From Clostridiales bacterium mt11 (GTDB taxonomy: Bacteria > Bacillota > Clostridia > Tissierellales > Tepidimicrobiaceae): DNA of 25,832 bases. The notes under the pieces are model-generated. The model worked only from the letters and a program-made list of their open reading frames with translations, ran no database searches and was not told the DNA's origin. A program made the position numbers and the translations under genes. The stretch lies in NCBI GenBank assembly GCA_001282665.1, contig LN874947.1:606705-632536 (forward strand). Direction: 5' to 3'. Below are positions 13,545-21,197 of this stretch, in pieces (the stretch's first letter is position 1; the number at the start of each line of letters is the position of its first letter).

Positions 13545-14558
13545 TTAAACTACTGCCTTTCTCTTTCTCAATATCATATCTATTAATGCAACTAATCCTG
13601 TAATTATTAATCTAAAGTAATAGCTTATAGCTCTCCACAATAGTAGGGCATATCCAATAAAGTTCTTAGTAAATAGAGGTTTAAACAATAGATAATATCC
13701 ACCTTCAGATGCCCCTGCAGTTCCTGGTGTAGGAATATAGGAAGCTGCCATATATACTAGAGATTGGATAGCTATTATATCAAGAAAACTTGCCTCATTT
13801 AGCCCTAGAGATAAATATACAAAGTAAGTAATGCTAAAATAACAGGTCAACTGTATTAAAGTTAATATAAGGAGTTTTATACTAGACTTTTTGTTCTCTT
13901 TTATTTTAGTTACACTTTCTCTATATTCTTCCATGGATTTATCAAGTTTACTTATATTTTTATCTAAATCTTTTATTATCCCTATCTTATGGAGTCCTTT
14001 ATAACAATAGACTATAATTGGTCTTATCCATTCCGGTTTATAAAATAAAAGAATTATTCCTGCTAATACTATTAAGTTTATGATAAAACCAACTATTACA
14101 AATGGCATAGCTGCCTTTGCATCATTTAAAATGAATCCAATCTTAAATATAAACATGATTAAAGAATAAAATGTCACACCCATTTGATATATAATAAATT
14201 TATTAAACAATATAATAGAACCTTTAGCAACGGATATATTATCCTTTGACATTAAATAAACTTGAACTGGCTGTCCTCCTGTAGAAAATGGAGTTATGGC
14301 ACTATAATATTGTCCTATTACTGCAATTTTTAAAGATTTAAGATAGCTAATTTTCCCGTGGACTGTTTCAGTTATATCATTTAGAATCAATCCATCAAAA
14401 ACCCAATCTAACCCCATCATAAATACTGCTATTTCTAAATATCTAATCTTAGTCTGCCCAATTAATTCGGTCATTCCTCCATACCCTTTAAGTACAACAA
14501 ATAATGTTATACACATAATTAAAGATACAAAGATATAATTTACCTTTTTTATACTCAT
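13545..14558 (-). CDS. Flippase-like membrane protein (lysylphosphatidylglycerol synthase TM / UPF0104 family)
   Basis: This integral membrane protein of about 337 residues has roughly eight hydrophobic helices. It carries the family's two landmarks, PFSTGGQPVQVYLMSKD in the first third and YIPTPGTAGASEGGYYLLF near the end. The domain matches the membrane part of MprF, without the aminoacyl-transferase part, so it probably moves or handles lipids rather than making lysyl-PG. A cardiolipin synthase gene in the same run fits a membrane lipid role. The start could be ATG 14558 or GTG 14567; GTGAGG just upstream of the ATG tips the choice. It lies 32 bp after the aminotransferase gene. Confidence 0.85.
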   Translation of the reverse strand: MSIKKVNYIFVSLIMCITLFVVLKGYGGMTELIGQTKIRYLEIAVFMMGLDWVFDGLILNDITETVHGKISYLKSLKIAVIGQYYSAITPFSTGGQPVQVYLMSKDNISVAKGSIILFNKFIIYQMGVTFYSLIMFIFKIGFILNDAKAAMPFVIVGFIINLIVLAGIILLFYKPEWIRPIIVYCYKGLHKIGIIKDLDKNISKLDKSMEEYRESVTKIKENKKSSIKLLILTLIQLTCYFSITYFVYLSLGLNEASFLDIIAIQSLVYMAASYIPTPGTAGASEGGYYLLFKPLFTKNFIGYALLLWRAISYYFRLIITGLVALIDMILRKRKAVV

Positions 14559-14590
14559 AAGCCTCACGACCTTCTATAGAGAATATAGGA

Positions 14591-15433
14591 TCAATTCCAT
14601 TGTCCTTTTTTATTCTTAATATATTCTTTCATTTTATTTACATATCCATTATTTACTTCTTTTATAATCTTATTATGAACTGAATCAAGCTTTATATTGT
14701 CTATAGTAGATATAGGCAATACATTTACGGAAGTGCCTGACATAAAGGCACCATCAAGTTTATCTAAATCTTCTACATGTATATTTTCTTCAACAACTTT
14801 TACATTTAACATTTCACATACTTCAAATATATGCTGTCTCGTTATTCCTAATAATACATCACCTTTTGGTGCAGTATACATTTTTTCTCCTTTTACAAAG
14901 AACATATTAGATCTACTGCCTTCAGGAATATATCCATCTTTACTTACTAAGAGAGCCTCAAAAGCCTTTTCTTCTTTTAACTTTCTAGCTACTCCCTCTT
15001 TAAAAGAAGTCACTAATACCTTAGCATTGGGATTTTCCCTCTCATACTGGAACAATATAGTGTGTATGCCTTCCTTATAGTATTCTAATGGAGGATAAAA
15101 ACTTTCAATAAAATAGACTAAAAATATTTGTCCCATACCTTCAATATCTGTACACAATAATTTGATATTTAAGTTTTCTATCTGGTTTTGTAATATTAAT
15201 TTCTTAATATCTTCTTCTATATCTTTATCTGCTCTTTCAATTTTATAATCAACAATATGGGCTGATTGTCTCATTCTATTTAAATGATCTTCTAAAAACA
15301 GGGGTATTCCATCTATTACCCTAATGACTTCATAAATTGGTGGTTTTTTCACCTTTTCAAAGAATTCAATATTTGTTGTCGATTCTAACTGTCCGTTTAC
15401 CATATAAAATTCCTTTATTGCTTCTGATTTCAT
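14591..15433 (-). CDS. Class IV PLP-dependent aminotransferase (branched-chain aminotransferase / aminodeoxychorismate lyase-like)
   Basis: This 280-residue fold-type IV PLP enzyme has a probable Schiff-base lysine at Lys145 (VTSFKEGVARKLKEEKAFEA), a conserved EGSRSNMFFV block (171-180) and the GITRQHIFEVCEML region near 195-210. The substrate is uncertain. Length and the EVIRVIDGIPLFLEDHLNRM N-terminal block fit both branched-chain or D-amino-acid aminotransferases and PabC-type 4-amino-4-deoxychorismate lyase. No other folate or branched-chain genes are near to decide. A GGGGG ribosome site precedes ATG 15433. Confidence 0.85.
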   Translation of the reverse strand: MKSEAIKEFYMVNGQLESTTNIEFFEKVKKPPIYEVIRVIDGIPLFLEDHLNRMRQSAHIVDYKIERADKDIEEDIKKLILQNQIENLNIKLLCTDIEGMGQIFLVYFIESFYPPLEYYKEGIHTILFQYERENPNAKVLVTSFKEGVARKLKEEKAFEALLVSKDGYIPEGSRSNMFFVKGEKMYTAPKGDVLLGITRQHIFEVCEMLNVKVVEENIHVEDLDKLDGAFMSGTSVNVLPISTIDNIKLDSVHNKIIKEVNNGYVNKMKEYIKNKKGQWN

Positions 15434-15462
15434 TAAAATTCCCCCTTTTAAAGTTCCTTAGT

Positions 15463-16287
15463 TTATTTTTCTAATTCCTTTAAATTTTTAAGCACTATAT
15501 CCCTTTTTATTGCCAACAATTTAATGTTCTTCTCATTTAAAGATTGTTTCATATCGGATATTCCTAGAGATAACTTTTCTAAATTTTTTATCTTAGTTTT
15601 GTCTTCGCCAAGTTTTTGTTTAATTCTAGGTATATATTCCTCTGTAGAGCCTAATATGGCTTTAGCATTTTCTATATTTCCTCTTTCAACACCTAAATAT
15701 GATTGATGTACAGCATGTTTTATTCTAGACAAATCTCCGCTGATATCATCCTTATATAGGTCGAAAAAAGTTGCCATAGATAGATAAGCTTTACTACCCG
15801 TATCGATAATATCTGTTATCTTCCTATTTTCCACTGCTAAAGTAAATAAGTTTAAATTCTTCTTAAAATTACTCCTCTTTTCATCTGTCGCCCCTTTTTT
15901 TACACCTTCTACTTCATAGCTATTCCATTGTTTATGAACTTCTTCTATCTTCTTATCTATATCCTTCCATTCTTTAATTAGGACTTCATCTTTAGGTATA
16001 GGCTTCTTTTCCTTATCTTTATCCTTTTTATCCTCAGCAGTACCACCTTCATCTTTTTTGGTTTCAGGTTTTTCTATCTTGAGTTCTTCTTCAGTCAATG
16101 GAAGCATCTTTTGAATTTCCTCTGATTTCTTAAGTATGTCATCTACCCCATCTCTAATAGCAATAAGAGTTTTTGGAGCTTTTTGTTTTTGTTCCACTTT
16201 CATAGGTTTCTTATTTGCTTTTCTCATACAAGATGTAGATAAGATTAATACTATTATAGTTACAGTTAAAAGTATTTTCTTCTTCAA
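15463..16287 (-). CDS. Lipoprotein of unknown function, charged and helical
   Basis: This 274-residue product starts MKKKILLTVTIIVLILSTSC, a lipoprotein signal with lipobox LSTSC, so it should be anchored outside the cell membrane. It then has a Lys/Glu-rich linker (residues ~65-95, with runs such as KKDKDKEKKPIPKDE) and a helical remainder. I recognise no domain. GTG 16296 opens the frame, but GAGGTGG occupies that position, making TTG 16287 the likely start. The WNSYEVE segment (bases 15929-15906) is identical over 24 nucleotides to part of the small peptide gene at 10407-10550. It lies in the typA-proC run directly after cardiolipin synthase. Confidence 0.75.
   Translation of the reverse strand: MKKKILLTVTIIVLILSTSCMRKANKKPMKVEQKQKAPKTLIAIRDGVDDILKKSEEIQKMLPLTEEELKIEKPETKKDEGGTAEDKKDKDKEKKPIPKDEVLIKEWKDIDKKIEEVHKQWNSYEVEGVKKGATDEKRSNFKKNLNLFTLAVENRKITDIIDTGSKAYLSMATFFDLYKDDISGDLSRIKHAVHQSYLGVERGNIENAKAILGSTEEYIPRIKQKLGEDKTKIKNLEKLSLGISDMKQSLNEKNIKLLAIKRDIVLKNLKELEK
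15906..15929. repeat. 24-bp exact match to the 47-residue peptide gene
   Basis: Partner of 10421-10444. Both copies encode WNSYEVE with identical codons, and similarity fades quickly on both sides. Confidence 0.8.
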
Positions 16288-16336
16288 GATTACCACCTCA
16301 GAGAATAGTGTTTCCCTTGATGTTTTTTTTATCCTA

Positions 16337-17794
16337 TTAAAGTATAGGAGACAATAATCTTGACACCGATTCTTTTAACTTTACTCTATTGGATCTCTTT
16401 GCATATTCTTCAATAGTAATTTCCTTACAATGATCTAAATCTAAATGGAATTGTTCTACCATCTTTTTATTTACTTTCTCATCATATATAAATGCGTTTA
16501 CCTCAAAATTAAGCTTAAAAGATCTAATGTCCAAATTGGCAGTTCCTATAGAGGTTAGAAAATCGTCCATTAAAAATATCTTACTATGCAAAAAACCATT
16601 CTCATAGGTATAGAACTTAACTCCTGCTTCTAAAAGCTCACCAATATAAGAAAGCCCTGCCCAATATACAAAAGGATGGTCTGGTTTACATGGTATCATA
16701 ACTTTTACATCTAAACCTGAAAGACCTGCAACTCTTAATGCTTCAAATATACTATCGTCTGGAATAAAATAAGGGGTTTGAATATATATTCTCTCCCGAG
16801 CATTGGTTATCATCTTAAAATATCCATCTTTAACACTAGCCCATTTAGAGTCAGGTCCGCTGCTAACTATTTGAATTCCAGCGCTCCCTTTGGTTTTAAC
16901 TTTAGGTAGTCTTACCTCACAATTGACATTATCCTTGTGAGCTGCAAATCTCCAATCCTTGAAGAACCTCCACTGTAGCCCTCCAACAGCAGTTCCTCGT
17001 ATTTTCATATGGGTATCTCTCCAAAAACCAAACTTTTTAGAAAGACCTAAATACTCATCACCTATATTAAATCCTCCAACATAAGCTTCCTCACCATCTA
17101 TTATACATATCTTTCTATGATTTCTATAGTTGATTCTTAGACTAAGAAAAGGTACAAAGGGAGGAAAAAACACAGCTACTTCTCCACCTGATGCCTTGAG
17201 TTCATCAAAACAGCCTCTCTTTAAATTTCTGCCGCCCATACCATCATACAGTACTTTTACTTCTACACCCTCTTTGACCTTTTCAGTCAATTTATCTATT
17301 ATCTTAGTTCCTATGCCATCACTTTTAATTATATAGTATTCTATATAGATATATTTTTTTGCCTTGGATATACTTTCAAGAAGTGCTGCAAACTTTTCCT
17401 CACCAGAAAAATAAAGTTCTACTTCGTTGTCCTGCGAAAAATAAGCTTCACTAGTCAAAATATGCATCTTGATTATATCCTTATATTCTAAAAATTTAAC
17501 ATTTGAATAATTATATTCCTCTTCTTGTATTTTTTGTCCTTGTTCTAATACTCTATCTCTAAAACCCCTATCCTCTTCTTCTTTTATTTTAAACATCTTT
17601 TTCTTGCTCATATCCTGTCCAATGAATAAATATAGTAAAAATCCGATACCTGGTAAAAATGTTAATACCATAAGCCATAGCCAAGTAGTTGTAGGGTTTC
17701 TTCTCTCAAAAAAAACTAATAATATGGCAAATAAAATATTCAACCATAATATGTTTTTTAAAAACCACATATAACCGTTTACTATATAATCCAT
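16337..17794 (-). CDS. cls: Cardiolipin synthase (phospholipase D family)
   Basis: The enzyme joins two phosphatidylglycerol molecules into cardiolipin plus glycerol at the membrane. The 485 residues include two N-terminal membrane helices (about 10-30 and 37-58) and two HKD motifs: H226-x-K228-x4-D233 (NHRKICIIDGEEAYVGGFN) and H403-x-K405-x4-D410 (HSKIFLMDDFLTSIGTANLD). Length is normal for bacterial Cls. An AGGGTGA ribosome site precedes ATG 17794. It starts 30 bp after typA and is probably cotranscribed with it. Confidence 0.96.
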   Translation of the reverse strand: MDYIVNGYMWFLKNILWLNILFAILLVFFERRNPTTTWLWLMVLTFLPGIGFLLYLFIGQDMSKKKMFKIKEEEDRGFRDRVLEQGQKIQEEEYNYSNVKFLEYKDIIKMHILTSEAYFSQDNEVELYFSGEEKFAALLESISKAKKYIYIEYYIIKSDGIGTKIIDKLTEKVKEGVEVKVLYDGMGGRNLKRGCFDELKASGGEVAVFFPPFVPFLSLRINYRNHRKICIIDGEEAYVGGFNIGDEYLGLSKKFGFWRDTHMKIRGTAVGGLQWRFFKDWRFAAHKDNVNCEVRLPKVKTKGSAGIQIVSSGPDSKWASVKDGYFKMITNARERIYIQTPYFIPDDSIFEALRVAGLSGLDVKVMIPCKPDHPFVYWAGLSYIGELLEAGVKFYTYENGFLHSKIFLMDDFLTSIGTANLDIRSFKLNFEVNAFIYDEKVNKKMVEQFHLDLDHCKEITIEEYAKRSNRVKLKESVSRLLSPIL

Positions 17795-17824
17795 AAAATC
17801 ACCCTTGTTTTTATGATAGACTAA

Positions 17825-19651
17825 CTAATTATTTTTCTTGGACTTATATCTTTTGTTAGTATCAAGGATTTTTTTTCTAATCCTAAAAGTAGTAGGAGTA
17901 ATTTCAATCAATTCATCGTCCTCTACAAACTCTAAAGCTTCTTCTAAAGACATTTGTCGGGGAGGTGATAATCTCAATGCATCATCTGCTCCCGATGCCC
18001 TAGTATTTGATTGATGTTTCTTTTTGCATATATTTACCTCAATATCCATACTCTTTGGATTAGAACCTATGACCATTCCTTCATAGACACTAGTCCCTGG
18101 AGTTACAAATAATGTTCCTCTATCCTGAACTGAATATAGACCATAAGCTGTAGCTTCTCCTGTTTCAAAAGAAATTAATGATCCTTCACTTCTCTTTGGA
18201 ATTTCACCTTTATAAGGTGCATAGCAGTCAAATACTGAGTTTATAATACCATTTCCCTTGGTATCTGTCATAAACTCCTGTCTATAACCAATTAATCCTC
18301 TAGCAGGTATGGAGAAAACCAATCTTGAATATCCGCCATTTGCTTCGGACATACTGACTAATTCTCCCTTTCTAGTACCTAATTTCTCTATTACTGATCC
18401 AATATATGCTTCTGCTACGTCAACTGTTACTGTTTCCATAGGCTCATATTTCTTGCCATCTTCATATCTAAATAGAACTTCAGGTTTTGAAACTTGGAAC
18501 TCAAAATTCTCTCTTCTCATATTTTCTATAAGGACAGATAAATGTAGTTCCCCCCTTCCCGATACTTTAAAGGCATCTGTAGAATCAGTTTCTTCTACAC
18601 GCAAACTAACATCTGTTTGCAACTCTTTAAATAATCTATTCCTTATTTGCCTTGATGTTACATATTTACCTTCTCTACCAGCAAAAGGACTATTATTTAC
18701 AGAAAAAGTCATAGCAATAGTAGGTTCTGATATCTTTACAAAAGGTAGAGGTTCTGGATGTTCCATATGGCAGATAGTATCGCCTATATGAATTCCTTCT
18801 ACTCCAGTTACTGCGATTATACTTCCTACCGTTGATTCTTCTACTTCCACCCTGTTTAATCCTTCAAATTCATATATTTTTGTTATTTTTATTTTTTTAA
18901 TGTCGTTTTGCCTATCTTCGTTAACGATTATTGCTTCTTGGTTGGTTTTAATTTTTCCTCTTTCTATTTTACCAATTCCAATTCTACCTACATATTCATT
19001 ATAATCTATGGTAGAGATTAATAATTGTAAAGGTTCATCTGGGTCTCCTTCTGGTGCAGGAATATACTTAATAATGGTTTCAAATAAATCTTCCATATTG
19101 TCTTTTTTAGTATCTAAGTCTATACTAGCTATCCCTTCTCTAGCTGATGCAAATACAAAAGGTGAATCTAAATATTCTTCTCCTGCTCCTAGTTCAATAA
19201 ATAAATCCAAGACTTCATCTATAACTTCTTTTGGTCTTGCTCCTGGTCTGTCTATTTTATTTATACATACTATTACCGGTAAATCCAATTCAAAAGCCTT
19301 TTTTAAAACAAATTTTGTTTGAGGCATTGGTCCCTCAAAAGCATCTACTAATAATACTACACCATTTACCATTTTAAGAACTCGCTCTACTTCTCCCCCA
19401 AAATCAGCATGTCCTGGGGTATCTATAATATTTATCTTTGTGTTTTTATAATGAATGGCTGTATTCTTTGATAATATAGTAATACCTCGCTCCCTTTCTA
19501 TATCATTAGAATCCATAATCCTATCTTCTACTACTTGGTTTGCCCTAAATATTCCACTTTGTTTCAACATACTATCTACTAGTGTAGTTTTTCCATGGTC
19601 TACGTGAGCAATAATAGCAATGTTTCTAAGATCGTCTCTTGTCATTTTCAT
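17825..19651 (-). CDS. typA: Ribosome-associated translational GTPase TypA/BipA
   Basis: This 608-residue translational GTPase of the EF-G superfamily binds the ribosome and assists large-subunit assembly and stress adaptation. G1 is AHVDHGKTTL (15-24), switch 2 is DTPGHADFGGEVERV, G4 is NKIDRPGARP, and the C-terminal domain includes GRGELHLSVLIENMRRE and the TypA-specific RASGADDALRL. GGAAGGGA lies upstream of ATG 19651. It is the first gene of the leftward run down to proC. Confidence 0.97.
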   Translation of the reverse strand: MKMTRDDLRNIAIIAHVDHGKTTLVDSMLKQSGIFRANQVVEDRIMDSNDIERERGITILSKNTAIHYKNTKINIIDTPGHADFGGEVERVLKMVNGVVLLVDAFEGPMPQTKFVLKKAFELDLPVIVCINKIDRPGARPKEVIDEVLDLFIELGAGEEYLDSPFVFASAREGIASIDLDTKKDNMEDLFETIIKYIPAPEGDPDEPLQLLISTIDYNEYVGRIGIGKIERGKIKTNQEAIIVNEDRQNDIKKIKITKIYEFEGLNRVEVEESTVGSIIAVTGVEGIHIGDTICHMEHPEPLPFVKISEPTIAMTFSVNNSPFAGREGKYVTSRQIRNRLFKELQTDVSLRVEETDSTDAFKVSGRGELHLSVLIENMRRENFEFQVSKPEVLFRYEDGKKYEPMETVTVDVAEAYIGSVIEKLGTRKGELVSMSEANGGYSRLVFSIPARGLIGYRQEFMTDTKGNGIINSVFDCYAPYKGEIPKRSEGSLISFETGEATAYGLYSVQDRGTLFVTPGTSVYEGMVIGSNPKSMDIEVNICKKKHQSNTRASGADDALRLSPPRQMSLEEALEFVEDDELIEITPTTFRIRKKILDTNKRYKSKKNN

Positions 19652-19747
19652 AAAAAATAATCCCTTCCTATTATAATAATTAATTGTTTCCTTAACAAAA
19701 TTAATTTTATCATAAAATATATAAAAATGATAGGTTAAAATATAATG

Positions 19748-19771
19748 GCAGGGTTTTATACCCCGCCAACA
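19748..19771 (-). terminator. Weak hairpin downstream of the ATPase gene
   Basis: GGCAGGG and CCCCGCC pair with one mismatch around TTTTATA. On the minus strand a TTATATTTT stretch follows. It is GC-rich in an AT-rich gap and sits 30 bp after the RsbW-like gene, so it probably terminates that transcript before typA. Confidence 0.5.
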
Positions 19772-19800
19772 AGTTTATCCTTTAAATAAACCTTTTTAAT

Positions 19801-20190
19801 TTAACTCATATGTTTAACAGCTATCACTCTATTGTTGTCAATATACATCTCATCAGATAATCCATCAACGATTACAAGTCCTCTTCCACAGCATTTTAGT
19901 TCTTCAGGTTTATAGGAGTCTATATCAAAATCAACCCCTTGTCCTTCGTCGCTTACTTCAATTCTAATAGTATCTCCTACTATCTCTAAATATAAATTCA
20001 CACATTTATTCTTGTTACATTTATTCCCATGAATAACGCTATTTATAACTAACTCATTTAATATTAATTTTAAATCAAACATCAAATTCTCATCTTTTAT
20101 AAAATCATCTAATTTATCTAATATATCCTGTATAAAGATTTTTATATCATCTAAATCACTACACACTGAACCTTTGAATTTAAAAGACAT
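19801..20190 (-). CDS. RsbW-like ATP-binding protein (HATPase_c, anti-sigma factor / serine kinase family)
   Basis: The 129-residue product is a single GHKL ATPase domain. The N box is ILNELVINSVIHGN, G1 is SDEGQGVD and the following glycine-rich motif is CCGRGLVIVDGLSD. Size and order match RsbW/SpoIIAB-type anti-sigma kinases and the related switch proteins. Those normally sit beside an antagonist (STAS protein) and a sigma factor; neither is adjacent here. It diverges from the rubredoxin gene, and no clear ribosome site precedes ATG 20190. It could regulate the distant sigma factor at 790, but nothing in the sequence links them. Confidence 0.85.
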   Translation of the reverse strand: MSFKFKGSVCSDLDDIKIFIQDILDKLDDFIKDENLMFDLKLILNELVINSVIHGNKCNKNKCVNLYLEIVGDTIRIEVSDEGQGVDFDIDSYKPEELKCCGRGLVIVDGLSDEMYIDNNRVIAVKHMS

Positions 20191-20411
20191 TTAAATCACG
20201 CCCATCTATTTTAATATTATACGTTAGATTATAAGCTATAATTATTTTACCCACTATTAGCGCCTTTAATCTATTGTACAAGGCTAATATTAATTTATAG
20301 ATATTTAATAAAACATTTAAGAAATTTTTAATTTTTCTATTACTTTTGTTTAAATCCTTTAATTCATGGGTATTATTTCTATTGATTACATAATGAAAGG
20401 AGAATAAAATC

Positions 20412-20570
20412 ATGGATAGATATGTTTGTGGACCTTGTGGATACGTTTATGATCCAGCTGAAGGTGATCCAGATAGTGGAATTGCACCTGGCACTGCTTT
20501 TGAAGATCTACCAGAGGATTGGGTTTGCCCAGTTTGTGGTGCTACAAAGGATATGTTTGAAAAAGAATAA
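20412..20570 (+). CDS. Rubredoxin
   Basis: This 52-residue iron-sulfur electron carrier has one Fe held by four cysteines: C6-x2-C9 (YVCGPCGYVYD) and C39-x2-C42 (WVCPVCGATKDMF). The PAEGDPDSGIAPGTAFEDLP middle is classic. In anaerobes rubredoxin passes electrons to rubrerythrin, superoxide reductase and flavoproteins in oxygen detoxification. AAAGGAGA (about 20397-20404) precedes ATG 20412. It stands alone on the plus strand and shares its terminator with engB. Confidence 0.97.
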   Translation: MDRYVCGPCGYVYDPAEGDPDSGIAPGTAFEDLPEDWVCPVCGATKDMFEKE

Positions 20571-20580
20571 TGTTTAGGGG

Positions 20581-20604
20581 GCAGCAATTTATTAAAATTG
20601 CTGC
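20581..20604. terminator. Bidirectional terminator shared by rubredoxin and engB
   Basis: GCAGCAATTT-ATTA-AAATTGCTGC is a perfect 10-bp stem. A TCTTTATTTTTC tract follows on the plus strand. The stem includes the engB stop codon and last codons, so the two convergent genes end on the same hairpin. Confidence 0.85.
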
Positions 20605-21197
20605 TCTTTATTTTTCATTAATATTTCCTCAAATGTTTTCCATACTTCATCCTTATTGATCTTCTTTGAAGAAGAATAAGGTATGATTAAATTGGTATCA
20701 TTTATTTTAAGTTTATTCTTTATACTTTTTATATTTGCTTGATATTTACCCTTTGATATTTTATCTGCCTTAGTAGCTATTACTATCCCTGTAAACTTAA
20801 AAGCTTTAATCCAATTGTACATCATTAAATCCTGCTCTGTAGGTTCATGTCTAATATCCACTAATAGTACAACTTCCGCTAAGTTCTTTCTATTATTCAA
20901 ATATTCTTCAATAATATAACCCCATTTATCCTTCTCCGTCTTGGAAACTTGAGCATATCCATAACCTGGCAAATCAACAAATCTAAATTGTTCATTTATT
21001 TTATAAAAATTTATTGTCCTTGTCTTCCCCGGTTTACCACTAGTTCTAGCCAAATTGTTCCTATTAACCATAGAGTTTATAAAAGATGATTTTCCCACAT
21101 TGGATCTGCCGGCAAAAGCTATTTCAATTAAGTCTTCTCCAGGATATTGTTTTTTATTAACAGCAATCTTTTCCAATTCAGCTTTAGTTATCTTCAT
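20592..21197 (-). CDS. engB: Ribosome biogenesis GTPase YsxC/EngB
   Basis: This essential GTPase for 50S ribosome assembly is about 201 residues long. It shows GRSNVGKSSFINSMV (G1), GKTRTINFYKIN (G2), VDLPGYGYAQVSK (G3), TKADK (G4) and PYSSSKK (G5). Two starts are possible, ATG 21203 and ATG 21197; AAGAGGA is too close to the first, so 21197 is preferred. Either way it overlaps the end of lon by at least 14 bases, so translation is coupled. The lon-engB pairing is the normal order in Firmicutes. Confidence 0.96.
   Translation of the reverse strand: MKITKAELEKIAVNKKQYPGEDLIEIAFAGRSNVGKSSFINSMVNRNNLARTSGKPGKTRTINFYKINEQFRFVDLPGYGYAQVSKTEKDKWGYIIEEYLNNRKNLAEVVLLVDIRHEPTEQDLMMYNWIKAFKFTGIVIATKADKISKGKYQANIKSIKNKLKINDTNLIIPYSSSKKINKDEVWKTFEEILMKNKEQQF

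Noticed and set aside
18309..18791. Long plus-strand frames opposite typA, clpX, lon and other genes
   Set aside because: They lie antisense within strongly conserved genes, lack ribosome sites and have no protein-like motifs.
20180..20413. 77-codon minus-strand frame between the RsbW-like gene and rubredoxin
   Set aside because: It begins on the complement of the rubredoxin ribosome site, has no ribosome site of its own, overlaps the ATPase start and is composed of AT-rich intergenic codons.
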